The notes under the pieces are model-generated. The model saw only the letters and a program-made list of their open reading frames with translations. It was not told the DNA's origin and searched no databases. Shown here piece after piece: positions 44,302 through 53,798 of a DNA stretch of 64,000 nt; within the stretch, counting starts at the first letter, position 1; each line of letters opens with the position of its first letter. Source of the stretch: Salibacteraceae bacterium (GTDB lineage: Bacteria > Bacteroidota > Bacteroidia > Flavobacteriales_G > Salibacteraceae); contig JAGYJZ010000004.1 in the NCBI GenBank assembly GCA_018401875.1, forward strand, positions 124,001 to 188,000, in the 5' to 3' direction. A program made the position numbers and the translations under genes.

Positions 44302-45222
44302 ATGAGCACGGTAGTGGTTGGTACAATGGCATTCGATTCGTTAGAAACACCGTTTGGAAAGGCAGACCGAATTGTGGGTGGCGCAGCCACATATATAGGA
44401 TTGGCGGCAAGCTATTTAGCGGATGACATTCAAATGGTGAGTGTGGTTGGTGAGGACTTTCCAGAAGCATTCATGGATGACCTTAAATCACGGGGCATTA
44501 AACTGGATGGCGTTGAACAGAAAAAAGGAGAAAAATCATTTTATTGGTCAGGAAAGTATCGCAATGACATGAACACGCGCGATACGTTAGACACCCAACT
44601 CAATGTGCTTGCCGATTTTAAACCCAATGTACCTGCAGACTATCGAAATGCAGATTTTCTAATGCTAGGCAATTTGACACCAGCTGTGCAAATGTCAGTA
44701 ATTGAGCAAATGACTACTCGACCTAAACTCGTTGTGCTCGATACGATGAACTTTTGGATGGAAATCGCGCTGGAAGATTTAAAGAAAGTCTTGAAAAAGG
44801 TAGATGTGGTGACCATCAATGACGAAGAAGCGCGGATTCTATCAGGCGAGTACTCACTGGTGAAAGCAGCTAAAAAGATTTTGAGCATGGGCCCAGAATA
44901 TTTGATCATCAAAAAGGGCGAACACGGGGCTCTGCTTTTTAATTCAGAAGAAGTGTTTTTTGCCCCGGCATTGCCACTGGAAGAGGTGTTTGACCCAACA
45001 GGTGCAGGCGATACATTTGCCGGTGGCTTTATTGGTTTTTTAGCCGCCTCGAAGGATATCAGTTTTGAAAACATGAAGTGTGCCATCATCTATGGCTCGG
45101 CTTTAGCCTCATTTTGCGTTGAGAAGTTTGGTACTGAACGCCTTCAAAACCTGACAAAAAAAGAGATCGACAACCGCATTCAGCAGTTTATCGATCTCAC
45201 GCAAGTCGAAATAAAATTCTAA
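44302..45222 (+). CDS. PfkB-family carbohydrate kinase
   Basis: A 306-residue ribokinase/adenosine-kinase-like enzyme. The N-terminal substrate-binding GG is in RIVGGAATY, and the C-terminal PfkB signature DPTGAGDTFAGGF contains the catalytic base D237. It phosphorylates a sugar or nucleoside; the substrate cannot be told from sequence. ATG 44302 (MSTVVVGTMAFD) is preferred to an upstream TTG; a CACTTTTG element (one mismatch) lies 23 nt upstream. Its stop is 3 nt from that of the convergent YceI-like gene. Confidence 0.88.
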   Translation: MSTVVVGTMAFDSLETPFGKADRIVGGAATYIGLAASYLADDIQMVSVVGEDFPEAFMDDLKSRGIKLDGVEQKKGEKSFYWSGKYRNDMNTRDTLDTQLNVLADFKPNVPADYRNADFLMLGNLTPAVQMSVIEQMTTRPKLVVLDTMNFWMEIALEDLKKVLKKVDVVTINDEEARILSGEYSLVKAAKKILSMGPEYLIIKKGEHGALLFNSEEVFFAPALPLEEVFDPTGAGDTFAGGFIGFLAASKDISFENMKCAIIYGSALASFCVEKFGTERLQNLTKKEIDNRIQQFIDLTQVEIKF

Positions 45223-45225
45223 GAC

Positions 45226-45885
45226 TTATTTGCAGTCTGTAGCAAGGGCTGAGGTTACAAAAACAGTAACGTCTGGCCAAAGAATGCTTTTGCCATCAGC
45301 GCCTTTGTGAAGGTCTTCGCATACTTCGTTGAGCGCGTTGAGCGCATCTGTGGCTGACCACGACTCCACACTTAATCCGAATTTGATATCAAGGATGCCA
45401 TTTTTTATGGTGTAATCACCCGAAACAGATTGGCTCTGTCCGTTCATTACAATGTTTGCCTCCACATTGCCAGCCTCATTATCACCTGAAACGGAAGTTA
45501 TCTCTCCACTGATTTCTTGTCCATTGGTCAGCGCACCAAAAAATGTTTCTTTGATTTTTGGGTCGCGTGTGGGGTCGCCTGAATTGGAAGAAGCTGTGTT
45601 GATATTTATTGAAGCCCCGTTTAATACATCAGCGATGGAGTTACCCGTGCCCGTATTTGAAATAGAAACTTCTTCAAAAACGCCTTTTACACCAACTTTT
45701 TCAGTGTATTTATATGCGACCCACATTACTTCTGCGGTATTGTTGTACGCGTAAGTACAAACTTGTGCGACTTCTTCCGTTGCAGCGGCCTCTTCATTTG
45801 TTGAAGATTCCTTGGTGCTGGTGCCTCCACATGCTGTTATTAATGCAGCGATGGTGAGGGTTCCAAAAATGTTTCTTGTTTTCAT
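45226..45885 (-). CDS. YceI-like lipoprotein
   Basis: A 219-residue protein with a lipoprotein signal (cleavage before C19 in ALITACGG), a Ser/Thr/Glu-rich linker and a YceI-type domain (EVMWVAYKYTEKVGVKGVF, then alternating strands). YceI proteins form a lipocalin-like barrel that binds isoprenoid-like lipids; the ligand here is unknown. It is read with the upstream biotin-carrier gene (2-nt gap), although the functional link is not obvious. Confidence 0.82.
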   Translation of the reverse strand: MKTRNIFGTLTIAALITACGGTSTKESSTNEEAAATEEVAQVCTYAYNNTAEVMWVAYKYTEKVGVKGVFEEVSISNTGTGNSIADVLNGASININTASSNSGDPTRDPKIKETFFGALTNGQEISGEITSVSGDNEAGNVEANIVMNGQSQSVSGDYTIKNGILDIKFGLSVESWSATDALNALNEVCEDLHKGADGKSILWPDVTVFVTSALATDCK

Positions 45886-45887
45886 AG

Positions 45888-46385
45888 TTATTCGAATGAT
45901 ATTAATAATGTGTTCTTATCGATTGCATCGCCTTTTTCCACAGCGATTGACTTTATAGTAACGTTTGAAGGCGACTTTAGGACATTCTCCATTTTCATGG
46001 CTTCCAACACGATCAACGGATCGCCTTCTTTTATTTGTTGGCCCACTTCAACACGAATATCTAACACTAAACCAGGCATTGGCGCTTTTAGTTCTTTAAC
46101 CTCTTTCTTGGCCTTAATGTTTAAACCCAGTCGCTCTAATAAAATATCTGTTTCATACTTAATCACTGGATTGTAGAGTTTTCCGTTGATTTTAATTTGA
46201 GGATTTTTGTCTTGATTAGAAATAACCTCAACACTAATTGACTTACCATCAATGATCACATTGTAGCGGTTATTGCCCAATGCCGAACTATCAAGGTTGA
46301 GGGTTTTGCCATTTATAATGACTGCATTTTCTTGCTTTGATGCTTCTACCCTGTAGACGCGATCGTCAATAATTATTTCTTGCAT
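45888..46385 (-). CDS. Biotin carboxyl carrier protein (stand-alone)
   Basis: A 165-residue biotinyl-domain protein. The C-terminal lipoyl/biotinyl domain (about 98-165) has the biotin-accepting K131 in LEAMKMENV. The N-terminal ~90 residues are the beta-rich region of Bacteroidota carriers of acetyl-, propionyl- or methylcrotonyl-CoA carboxylases. No carboxylase or carboxyltransferase gene is near, so the parent enzyme is unknown. A TACCTTTG box ends 4 nt before the ATG, implying a leaderless transcript shared with the YceI-like gene. Confidence 0.9.
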   Translation of the reverse strand: MQEIIIDDRVYRVEASKQENAVIINGKTLNLDSSALGNNRYNVIIDGKSISVEVISNQDKNPQIKINGKLYNPVIKYETDILLERLGLNIKAKKEVKELKAPMPGLVLDIRVEVGQQIKEGDPLIVLEAMKMENVLKSPSNVTIKSIAVEKGDAIDKNTLLISFE

Positions 46386-46389
46386 CGAG

Positions 46390-46397
46390 CAAAGGTA
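46390..46397 (-). promoter_or_regulatory. -7 promoter box TACCTTTG for the biotin carrier gene
   Basis: Exact TAnnTTTG match ending 4 nt before the ATG. This is the shortest such spacing in the window. Confidence 0.6.
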
Positions 46398-46429
46398 TCA
46401 ATAGACTGATTATAGCCATCTTTGGATCC

Positions 46430-49048
46430 ATGCGAAAACAGACTTATTTTAAGCCCCTTATCGGTCTTCTCATTGTGTTTGCGGTTTCATCGTGTCAACT
46501 TTTTAAGCGATCGCAACAAGGACTAACATCTGCGAATCCTATTTTGTTAGACACCATCAGTTTGGATTTTTCGCTCGAAAAGCCGCTGCCTTATCGACCT
46601 GCAGCAGAAAGAAAGATCGATATTCACCACCTTGAGTTGGATCTTAAATTTGGGCTCGAAAAGGAAGAAGTCTACGGAAAAGCTGCACTTACCTTATCGG
46701 CCTACGCTCAGCCGCAGGACACAATTAGCTTAGATGCGCGTGGATTTGAGATTCACGAAGTTGCATTGACCATTGATGATTCCGTCCGTGTAGCTGAATA
46801 CCGCTACAATCAGCGGAAGCTGGAAATTCTGCTTCCTTTTTCAATGGGCGTAACTGACACCTTCGAGGTGAGTGTGAAATACACAGCCCGGCCATCACTG
46901 CTTGAACGAGGCGAAGGCAGGGCGATTAGCTCGAGTCAAGGGCTGTATTTTATAAATGCCAAGGGAGACATCGATGGAATGCCGCAACAAATATGGTCGC
47001 AAGGTGAAACCGAATATAACTCAGGTTGGTTTCCGAGCATTGATAAACCCCATGAGAAATTTACGCAGGAAGTGTTCTTAACAGTTGACACATTATTTAA
47101 AAGCATTTCGAATGGCAAGCTGATGTATTCGACCGAAAATGGCGATGGAACGCGCACAGACTATTGGAAACAAGAATTACCCCACAGCAACTATTTGGTG
47201 ATGATTGCGATCGGTGATTTCGCGGTTGTGAAAGATGAGTGGCGCGAAAAAGATGTTTGGTACTATGTAGATCATGAGTTTGAAGAATTTGCGGACGAAA
47301 TCTTCGGCAACACGCCCGAAATGCTTGAGTTCTACTCAACGATTCTAAACTATAATTATCCTTGGGAAAAGTACCATCAAATTGTGGTGAAGGACTTTGT
47401 TTCTGGCGCAATGGAAAACACGAGTGCTGTGATTCATGGTGATTTTGTGCAGCAAACACCCCGCGAAATGCTGGATGGAACGCACGAAGATGTTATTGCA
47501 CACGAATTGTTTCACCATTGGTTCGGTGATTTGGTAACGGCCGAAAGTTGGGCTCAAATCACAATGAACGAAGGTTTTGCCACTTATGGTGAATACCTGT
47601 GGCAAGCACACAAATACGGAATTGATGAAGCAAAATACCATCTAAGCCGCGACCTTGAAGCGTATTTAGACGAGGCCCGCACCAAAACCAAACCTCTTAT
47701 CCGATATAGGTATGAAAATGCAGACGACCTCTTCGACCGGCACAGTTACCAAAAAGGGGGGCGTGTGATTCATATGTTGCGCAACGAAGTAGGAGACGAC
47801 ATGTTTTTCAAAGGTCTCACTCATTACTTAACAACCAATGAGTTTTCTTCCGTTGAAGATGATCACCTGCGGTTATCAATGGAACAGGTGACGGGGAGAG
47901 ACTTGAAATGGTTTTTTGACCAGTGGTTTCATCGTCAAGGTCACCCGATTGTTGACGTTGCTTATGTGTTGGATTCAAACTCAAATCAGCTGGAAGTTTA
48001 TATTACACAGAATCAGACTGAAGAAGCGTTTGCGTTTCATGTGAATCTAGTGCTTGACAACGATGATTCACTGATTAGCCACCGTTTGTGGATAGATCAA
48101 AAAATCGATACCATTATTGTTCAACTCGAAACGCTTCCAGCATGGTATGCCATCGATCCTGATGGCGATATGCTTTGGCAAGTGAATGAAGTGAAACCGA
48201 TTTCAGTTTGGCAAGCACAACTCTCACAATATTCACGTTCTGCGGGGAAAGTGAGCGCAATGAAGGCGATCAACATGGATGAAGGGCGAGATAATAGCCG
48301 TTACCAAAACGAGTTAATTGACCTTATTCAAAGCGATGAGTTTTGGTTGACCAAAGCAATGGCTTCGGCAAGTTTATTATACACTGACGGGCTCGATACA
48401 AATCGCGTTGTAAATGCGCTGAATCAATTGATTGCAACCGAGAAAAAGTCAGACACTAGAGCTGTGGCTTTGCAGGTGTTAGATAGCTTAACACCGAACA
48501 ATGCCGATAATAATGAATCGTTCGTTTCGGCCTTGTCTGATTCATCATACTTAGTACTCAAAACCGCCCTTTCAATTCTTATGCAAAGGGATGCATGTGC
48601 AGCCATTGATCATATTCAGCACCTGTCACTAGAGGAGAATAATGAGCTCTTGCTATGGTCGTCACGGATTCACGCACAATGCGGCAGCATTTCTTCGTTG
48701 GCTTTTTTTCAGCAGAATGCAGATCAATTGACAGGGGTTGACGCCTACATGTTTAATAATGATTTTGCAAAATACGCTTCCAATTGCGATCAAGAAAAAG
48801 TGTACGATGCGTTGGTTAAGCACATGAGTATGCTTGCACTGAATGAAGAGTCGTGGTGGGCTAGAATTTCAGCGGTGCAGGCATTAGAAGCAGCAAGGGA
48901 TTTCTACGCGAGTGAAATCCAAGCCATAGAAGCAAACACTGAAGTGAGTTCAGATGAAACAGAACGCTTAGCCGTCTTGCGGAATAAAAAGGCGAGTTTA
49001 TCGGCCTTGATTGACGAGGCAAAGGAGATTTCTAGTGATGAAGAATGA
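46430..49048 (+). CDS. M1-family aminopeptidase (lipoprotein)
   Basis: An 872-residue zinc metallopeptidase. It has a lipoprotein signal (FAVSSC, Cys22), an N-terminal beta saddle domain, the GAMEN exopeptidase motif, and the zinc site HELFH at 358-362 with third ligand E381 in MNEGFATY. The C-terminal ~320 residues are helical, HEAT-like. It should remove N-terminal residues from peptides outside the cytoplasm. A CATCTTTG element (one mismatch) lies just upstream. Its TGA abuts the stop of convergent rnhA with no gap. Confidence 0.93.
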   Translation: MRKQTYFKPLIGLLIVFAVSSCQLFKRSQQGLTSANPILLDTISLDFSLEKPLPYRPAAERKIDIHHLELDLKFGLEKEEVYGKAALTLSAYAQPQDTISLDARGFEIHEVALTIDDSVRVAEYRYNQRKLEILLPFSMGVTDTFEVSVKYTARPSLLERGEGRAISSSQGLYFINAKGDIDGMPQQIWSQGETEYNSGWFPSIDKPHEKFTQEVFLTVDTLFKSISNGKLMYSTENGDGTRTDYWKQELPHSNYLVMIAIGDFAVVKDEWREKDVWYYVDHEFEEFADEIFGNTPEMLEFYSTILNYNYPWEKYHQIVVKDFVSGAMENTSAVIHGDFVQQTPREMLDGTHEDVIAHELFHHWFGDLVTAESWAQITMNEGFATYGEYLWQAHKYGIDEAKYHLSRDLEAYLDEARTKTKPLIRYRYENADDLFDRHSYQKGGRVIHMLRNEVGDDMFFKGLTHYLTTNEFSSVEDDHLRLSMEQVTGRDLKWFFDQWFHRQGHPIVDVAYVLDSNSNQLEVYITQNQTEEAFAFHVNLVLDNDDSLISHRLWIDQKIDTIIVQLETLPAWYAIDPDGDMLWQVNEVKPISVWQAQLSQYSRSAGKVSAMKAINMDEGRDNSRYQNELIDLIQSDEFWLTKAMASASLLYTDGLDTNRVVNALNQLIATEKKSDTRAVALQVLDSLTPNNADNNESFVSALSDSSYLVLKTALSILMQRDACAAIDHIQHLSLEENNELLLWSSRIHAQCGSISSLAFFQQNADQLTGVDAYMFNNDFAKYASNCDQEKVYDALVKHMSMLALNEESWWARISAVQALEAARDFYASEIQAIEANTEVSSDETERLAVLRNKKASLSALIDEAKEISSDEE

Positions 49049-49519
49049 TTAAGGGTGATAACCATTTTCAACTTCAAAGGCAGCGTCTTGTTTTAAGTTT
49101 GTTCCTGTGGCAGCTTCTACGGCAAGTTCATCGCAGCGCTCATTCATGGGGTGTCCTGCATGTCCTTTCACCCATTGAAATTTCACATCGTGTTTTGGAT
49201 AGATGCGCAGGAAACGGACCCATAAATCGATGTTTTTTTTGCCTTTAAATCCCTTTTTCTGCCATCCAAAGACCCATTTCTTTTCTATTGAGTCGACCAC
49301 ATACTTGCTGTCTGAAACAACCAAGACCTGATGTGCAGCGCCTTTTATTTGCTCAAGTCCAACAATCACGCTGAGTAGCTCCATCCGATTGTTTGTAGTG
49401 TATCGAAAGCCTTCTGATAGTTCTTTTTTATGCTCACCCGAAATCATCACCACGCCATATCCACCCGGACCGGGATTTCCTCTTGAAGAACCATCGGTAT
49501 AAATAGAAATACGCGCCAT
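49049..49519 (-). CDS. rnhA: Ribonuclease HI
   Basis: A 156-residue RNase H1 that removes RNA from RNA:DNA hybrids. The DEDD active site is D9 (YTDGSS), E47 (NNRMEL), D70 (VSDSKYV) and D130 (NERCDELA), with the family's WVKGHAGHP loop. ATG start immediately after the stop of the M23 peptidase gene, so it is the second gene of that unit. Confidence 0.96.
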   Translation of the reverse strand: MARISIYTDGSSRGNPGPGGYGVVMISGEHKKELSEGFRYTTNNRMELLSVIVGLEQIKGAAHQVLVVSDSKYVVDSIEKKWVFGWQKKGFKGKKNIDLWVRFLRIYPKHDVKFQWVKGHAGHPMNERCDELAVEAATGTNLKQDAAFEVENGYHP

Positions 49520-50398
49520 TTACTCGAACGAGAAGAATGTTTCGGGGTTCAGTGGAATTCCATTTCTCCACATTTCAAAATGCAGGTGCGGACCGGAAGA
49601 ATATTCGCCCGTTTCACCAATAATCGCAATGGGCTCACCTGCGCGCACTTGGTCGCCTTCTTTTTTCAATAAACTTGAGTTGTGTTTATAAAGGGAGATG
49701 AGGTCATTATCGTGCTGGATTTGAAGAATATAGCCTGTTTCTGCCGTGTACGAAGCAATGATTACTGTGCCGTCATCAATTGCTTTGATGCTCGCATCTT
49801 TATGGGCGGCAACATCAACACCAAAGTGATTGCGCTGCACATTAAAACGATCCATGATGGTACCTTTTATAGGCGGAAAAAGCAAGTACGCTGTTTTCGA
49901 ATCGCGGTTAAAACTAGGATTGAGGTTCACGAGGTCTTCGCGTTCTATCTCTTTTCTCAGAAGCGAATCTTCTAAACTTCTGGTGTATTCAACTTCTAGC
50001 GGGTCAACCGCGATAAAAGCCGAAGCATCGTAGGCTGATGTATCTATTCTTCCTTCCACTAAAAGTCGAATATTGTTGATATATGCATCCCGTTGATTGA
50101 GCTCTACTTCCATTGAATCAGCTTTGAACGCGGTTTCAATAGCCAACTTTCTCACCCGCACTTCTTCAGCATAATCAGGAAGGTAATACCGAAGTGGTGT
50201 CCACCCTAACAATGCAAAAGCGGAAACAGAAATCAAGAGAAAGGCCACACCAGATAAAACAATAACATTGAGCGGGGTCAAAAGAAATGAAAAGCGTTCC
50301 TCAAACGTATCTATATTGAGAATCACTAACTTATAATGATTTCTGAGCCGTTTATACAGCTTTTCTCTAACAGTTTTATCGTCTTTACTCTTGGCCAT
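49520..50398 (-). CDS. M23-family peptidoglycan endopeptidase (membrane-anchored)
   Basis: A 292-residue LytM-type protein. A cytoplasmic N-terminus is followed by one transmembrane helix (about 42-66), a coiled-coil linker and an M23 domain near the C-terminus, with zinc ligands in HFGVDVAAH and GPHLHFEMW. It is similar in layout to Bacteroidota M23 proteins thought to act on peptidoglycan cross-links. I start at ATG 50398 (MAKSKDDK); a GATATTTG element (one mismatch) is 13 nt upstream. Divergent from sprE/porW, convergent unit end with the M1 peptidase. Confidence 0.9.
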   Translation of the reverse strand: MAKSKDDKTVREKLYKRLRNHYKLVILNIDTFEERFSFLLTPLNVIVLSGVAFLLISVSAFALLGWTPLRYYLPDYAEEVRVRKLAIETAFKADSMEVELNQRDAYINNIRLLVEGRIDTSAYDASAFIAVDPLEVEYTRSLEDSLLRKEIEREDLVNLNPSFNRDSKTAYLLFPPIKGTIMDRFNVQRNHFGVDVAAHKDASIKAIDDGTVIIASYTAETGYILQIQHDNDLISLYKHNSSLLKKEGDQVRAGEPIAIIGETGEYSSGPHLHFEMWRNGIPLNPETFFSFE

Positions 50399-50468
50399 GT
50401 GTGAATTGTTCAAATATCTCAATAATACCGAAGGCAAAACCTGCGTTTACATCTCTTTAGAATTCAGA

Positions 50469-50476
50469 TAAATTTG
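50469..50476 (+). promoter_or_regulatory. -7 promoter box TAAATTTG for the sprE/porW-like gene
   Basis: Exact TAnnTTTG match ending 35 nt before the TTG start. Confidence 0.5.
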
Positions 50477-50511
50477 CCATCCTTTGAAGCCTTATTTTCT
50501 CAGGCCACATC

Positions 50512-53127
50512 TTGACCATTAAAAGATACATATATACGTTAATTGCTGCGTTGATTCTAGCGGGATGCTCGCAAGAGAAGAACACGATTGTCAACCGGTC
50601 ATACCATAATTTGACCGCAAGATACAATGGCTTTTTTAACGGCAGGTTGGCGCTTCAAGATGCGCATAATGCGATGCAGGAGGCTTATGTAGAAGATTTC
50701 ACCCAACGCATTCCAATTTTTATCTCATCAAATAAGGAGGTTGTTCAACCCGTTTACCCACAGTTGGAAAGAGCAATTACCAAAACATCAATGGTGGTTG
50801 ACCGCCATAGTATGGACATCAGTGGTAAAGAATACTGCAGTTGGATTGACGATACGTGGTTGGTTATGGGCGAAGCTCAATTTTTGAAAGGAGAATACAT
50901 ACAAGCCAAACAAATCTTTGACTTTACTAAAAGAAAGTATCCAGACCCGAAGACAAAGCAAATCTCGTACTTGTATTTGGGAAGAATTTTCATGGAGGAA
51001 GAGCGCTATGAACGCGCTGGAGATCAATTTAGAAAGTTAAGTCTTGAGGATGGCTTCCCAGAAAAAATGCTGGGCGAATTGTACGCTGTGAAAACAGATT
51101 TTTATTTGCGTCAAAACAGAATAGATGACGCGATCGAACAATTGGAAAAATCCATTGCATTCACAAAAAAAAGGCAAGTAAAAACCCGCAGAATTTTTCT
51201 CTTAGCGCAGCTAAATAAGGAAATTGGCGAAGGCGCGGTGTCGAGTGATTTGTATGCTGAGGTAATAAAACGCAACCCTGACTATGAGATGTCTTTCTAC
51301 GCTAAAATTAATCGGGCATTGGCTTATGAAGTAACGGGAGGCAATAGCCAAGAGATAAAAGACATCTTGTTTAAGATGATCAAGGATGATAAAAACGCAG
51401 ATTATTTAGATCAAATATATTATGCCTTGGCTGAGCTCGAGCTTAAGGAAGGCAACGAAGAACAGGGCGTAGCATATTTGCATTTAGCCACGAAAAAATC
51501 AGTCATGAATGGCAATGCAAAAGGCTTGGCATACTACCGCCTCGCTGAAATTTACTTCGCAAAGCCAGCGTATGCAGTAGCGCAGACATATTATGACAGT
51601 ACGGTGGCTTTTTTGAGCACAGAACACCCCGATTATGACGTGATTTTAGCCCGGGCAAACAGCCTTACCCAAATGATGCGCGACATTTCTATTGTAGAAA
51701 CAGAAGATAGCTTACAAGCCTTTGCCTTGTTGCCTGAGAAAGAGCAAGAAAAGCTAATTGAGAGACGCATCGAAGATTACATTCAAGCTGAAAAAGACGC
51801 TGAGCGCCAAAAAGAATTAGCAGAGCTTCAAAACCAGAGTGCTAAATTCAGTCAAAACGACCAGTTTAACAAGAATATGAAAAGTGGTGATTGGTACTTC
51901 TATAATCCAGGAGCCATTGGCTTTGGCGCCTCAGAATTCAAGAAAATATGGGGGGGGAACAGAAAGAATGAAGATGACTGGCGCAGGACAGATAAAACAT
52001 CCAACGCGCCTTTACTCATTGCTGATGAAGAAACAATTTTAGAGGAGGACACCATTGATGGCGCTGACGACCCTAAAAACCCTAACTTCTATAAGAAATC
52101 AATCCCCAATACCGATGAAAAAATGAAACGGTCGCATGCATTGATTATCGAAGCATTGTATGATTTGGGTTTGGTGTATAAGGAGCAAATGAACGATTAT
52201 CCGCCCGCTGCTGAAACCTTCGAAGAATTGATCTCCAGATACGATACCTCAAAATACCACGTCACAAGTCATTATCAACTCTATCTGATGTATGCCGAGA
52301 TGGGAAATCCATCAAAGTCAGAATACCACAAGAATCAAATATTGACTAAATACCCTAACTCAGACTATGCACAAGTGATTTTAAACCCAAATTTTGCCGC
52401 CTCAGATAAGGTGAAAGATGAAGAAGTAGAGAAACTTTATCAAGAATCGTACGCCTACTTTGAGCAAGGGTTTTATAGAAATGCCTATGAATTGGTGACC
52501 CTCGGACTTGAAAAATACCCGAACAGCAGTTTTCTGCCGCAGTTTAAATTTTTAGAGGCATTGTGTTTGGGTTACATCGATAGTGAAGCCCGAATGATTG
52601 CAGAATTGGAAACGGTAAAGAGTAAGTATGCCGGTTCTGAAGTGGGCAAAGAAGCTGATGAAATTCTACAGTATTTCAAGAACGGCAAATCTTTCGGAAA
52701 TGAACTCGCTAAAACGAATGAGAAAATAGAGGCAGAAGAGGCGAAGGCCAGCATGGAGAAATATACCTATGACATTGGGGCTTCTCACAACTTTATTCTT
52801 CTTGTACCTGACACGATGGATTTAGAGGCCCTCAAACGAAAGGTTTCAGATTTTAATCGAAAATACTTCAGCACCAAAGGCTTTAAGACTTCAATGATCA
52901 TGTTGAAGGATGCGAAAGCCATGGTTATTGTTTCAAACGTTGGCTATGCCACCAAGGCCATTGATTATTATACAACTTTCAAGGGCGCATCAGAATTCAA
53001 AAAATTGATTGAAAATGGCAATAGTGCGTTTGTGATTTCTTACGACAACTACGCCCAATTTTACAAGGATCAGAATGTTGACGCGTACCAGATGTTTTTT
53101 GACGAGAACTACTTGAAGGGCAAGTAG
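50512..53127 (+). CDS. sprE: SprE/PorW-type TPR lipoprotein of the type IX secretion system
   Basis: An 871-residue lipoprotein (Cys19 in LILAGCSQ) made mostly of TPR-like helical repeats, with a C-terminal alpha/beta segment (about 755-871). The N-terminal block KNTIVNRSYHNLTARYNGFF is typical of SprE/PorW, and F. johnsoniae SprE has about the same length. SprE/PorW is needed for T9SS function and gliding, linking outer-membrane components with the PorLM motor. Start is TTG 50512; no ATG fits the signal peptide. The neighbours bactofilin and atpI match the order I recall from Flavobacterium. Confidence 0.87.
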   Translation: MTIKRYIYTLIAALILAGCSQEKNTIVNRSYHNLTARYNGFFNGRLALQDAHNAMQEAYVEDFTQRIPIFISSNKEVVQPVYPQLERAITKTSMVVDRHSMDISGKEYCSWIDDTWLVMGEAQFLKGEYIQAKQIFDFTKRKYPDPKTKQISYLYLGRIFMEEERYERAGDQFRKLSLEDGFPEKMLGELYAVKTDFYLRQNRIDDAIEQLEKSIAFTKKRQVKTRRIFLLAQLNKEIGEGAVSSDLYAEVIKRNPDYEMSFYAKINRALAYEVTGGNSQEIKDILFKMIKDDKNADYLDQIYYALAELELKEGNEEQGVAYLHLATKKSVMNGNAKGLAYYRLAEIYFAKPAYAVAQTYYDSTVAFLSTEHPDYDVILARANSLTQMMRDISIVETEDSLQAFALLPEKEQEKLIERRIEDYIQAEKDAERQKELAELQNQSAKFSQNDQFNKNMKSGDWYFYNPGAIGFGASEFKKIWGGNRKNEDDWRRTDKTSNAPLLIADEETILEEDTIDGADDPKNPNFYKKSIPNTDEKMKRSHALIIEALYDLGLVYKEQMNDYPPAAETFEELISRYDTSKYHVTSHYQLYLMYAEMGNPSKSEYHKNQILTKYPNSDYAQVILNPNFAASDKVKDEEVEKLYQESYAYFEQGFYRNAYELVTLGLEKYPNSSFLPQFKFLEALCLGYIDSEARMIAELETVKSKYAGSEVGKEADEILQYFKNGKSFGNELAKTNEKIEAEEAKASMEKYTYDIGASHNFILLVPDTMDLEALKRKVSDFNRKYFSTKGFKTSMIMLKDAKAMVIVSNVGYATKAIDYYTTFKGASEFKKLIENGNSAFVISYDNYAQFYKDQNVDAYQMFFDENYLKGK

Positions 53128-53161
53128 GAACTTAGTTTTCAAGGTATATGGATGAATCGCC

Positions 53162-53169
53162 TACTTTTG
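53162..53169 (+). promoter_or_regulatory. -7 promoter box TACTTTTG for bactofilin-atp operon
   Basis: Exact TAnnTTTG match in the 58-bp gap after sprE, ending 16 nt before the bactofilin ATG. It may drive the bactofilin-atpI-atpB run. Confidence 0.6.
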
Positions 53170-53185
53170 CAAAAATCGTAAGATC

Positions 53186-53605
53186 ATGATGAGTAGAAAT
53201 TCGAAGACTACTGGAAAGAATGGAGAAGGAGAGTTTGGAGCACACAACCAAATAGCCAAGGGAACGCGGATCCAAGGAGACATTAAAACAGAAGGCGTTT
53301 TGCGGATTGATGGAACCTTGATCGGCTCTGTTGATTCTTCAGGAAAAGTGGTGGTTGGTCCATCCGGAAGAATTGAAGGTTCTATACGTTGCAATTCTGC
53401 GAATATCAGCGGTGAGGTAAAGGCAAAAGTGTTCGTCAAAGAATTACTCACTCTTCAAGCATCAGCAAAACTTCAAGGAGAAATTACAACAGGAAAATTA
53501 GCCATCGAACCAGGAGCAGTATTCAGCGGAAGCTGCAGTATGGGAGGTGTCGTGAAAGAAATTTCTCAAAAGGAACAAGAGCAACTTGCCGAAAAAACAG
53601 CTTAA
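53186..53605 (+). CDS. Bactofilin (polymer-forming cytoskeletal protein)
   Basis: A 139-residue bactofilin. A short disordered N-terminus is followed by a right-handed beta-helix domain (about 25-125) with regular Gly/Val spacing (GTRIQGDIKTEG, GTLIGSVDSSG, AKLQGEITTG). Bactofilins form nucleotide-free filaments that scaffold envelope enzymes. Tandem ATGs occur at 53186 and 53189. Its last codons overlap the atpI-like gene by 20 nt, placing a cytoskeletal gene at the head of the ATP synthase run. Confidence 0.92.
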   Translation: MMSRNSKTTGKNGEGEFGAHNQIAKGTRIQGDIKTEGVLRIDGTLIGSVDSSGKVVVGPSGRIEGSIRCNSANISGEVKAKVFVKELLTLQASAKLQGEITTGKLAIEPGAVFSGSCSMGGVVKEISQKEQEQLAEKTA

Positions 53606-53798
53606 AAAAATTGTAGAAGTATCCGGTATCGGACTTCAACTCGCAATTACTGTTTTTCTAGGGGCTTATTTGGGTAAATACCTGGATGATACCTATCCTA
53701 TTAGTCAAAAAAGAATCTATACGCTACTGCTTACCTTGCTGGCCACAGGCATTGCTATCTTCAACGTAAACCGTCAACTCAACAGTAAAAAAGATTGA
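53586..53798 (+). CDS. atpI: AtpI/AtpZ-like small membrane protein
   Basis: A 70-residue protein with two transmembrane helices (about 15-35 and 45-62), typical of the AtpZ/AtpI group that precedes F-type ATP synthase genes and assists c-ring assembly or Mg transport. The start is TTG 53586 inside the bactofilin gene; no ATG is available. It overlaps the next gene by 4 nt (TTGA). Confidence 0.8.
   Translation: MPKKQLKKIVEVSGIGLQLAITVFLGAYLGKYLDDTYPISQKRIYTLLLTLLATGIAIFNVNRQLNSKKD

Noticed and set aside
53586..53605. Possible frameshift or error at the bactofilin/atpI-like overlap.
   Set aside because: Both proteins have complete, family-like ends; a TTG start inside the preceding gene is enough to explain the 20-nt overlap.
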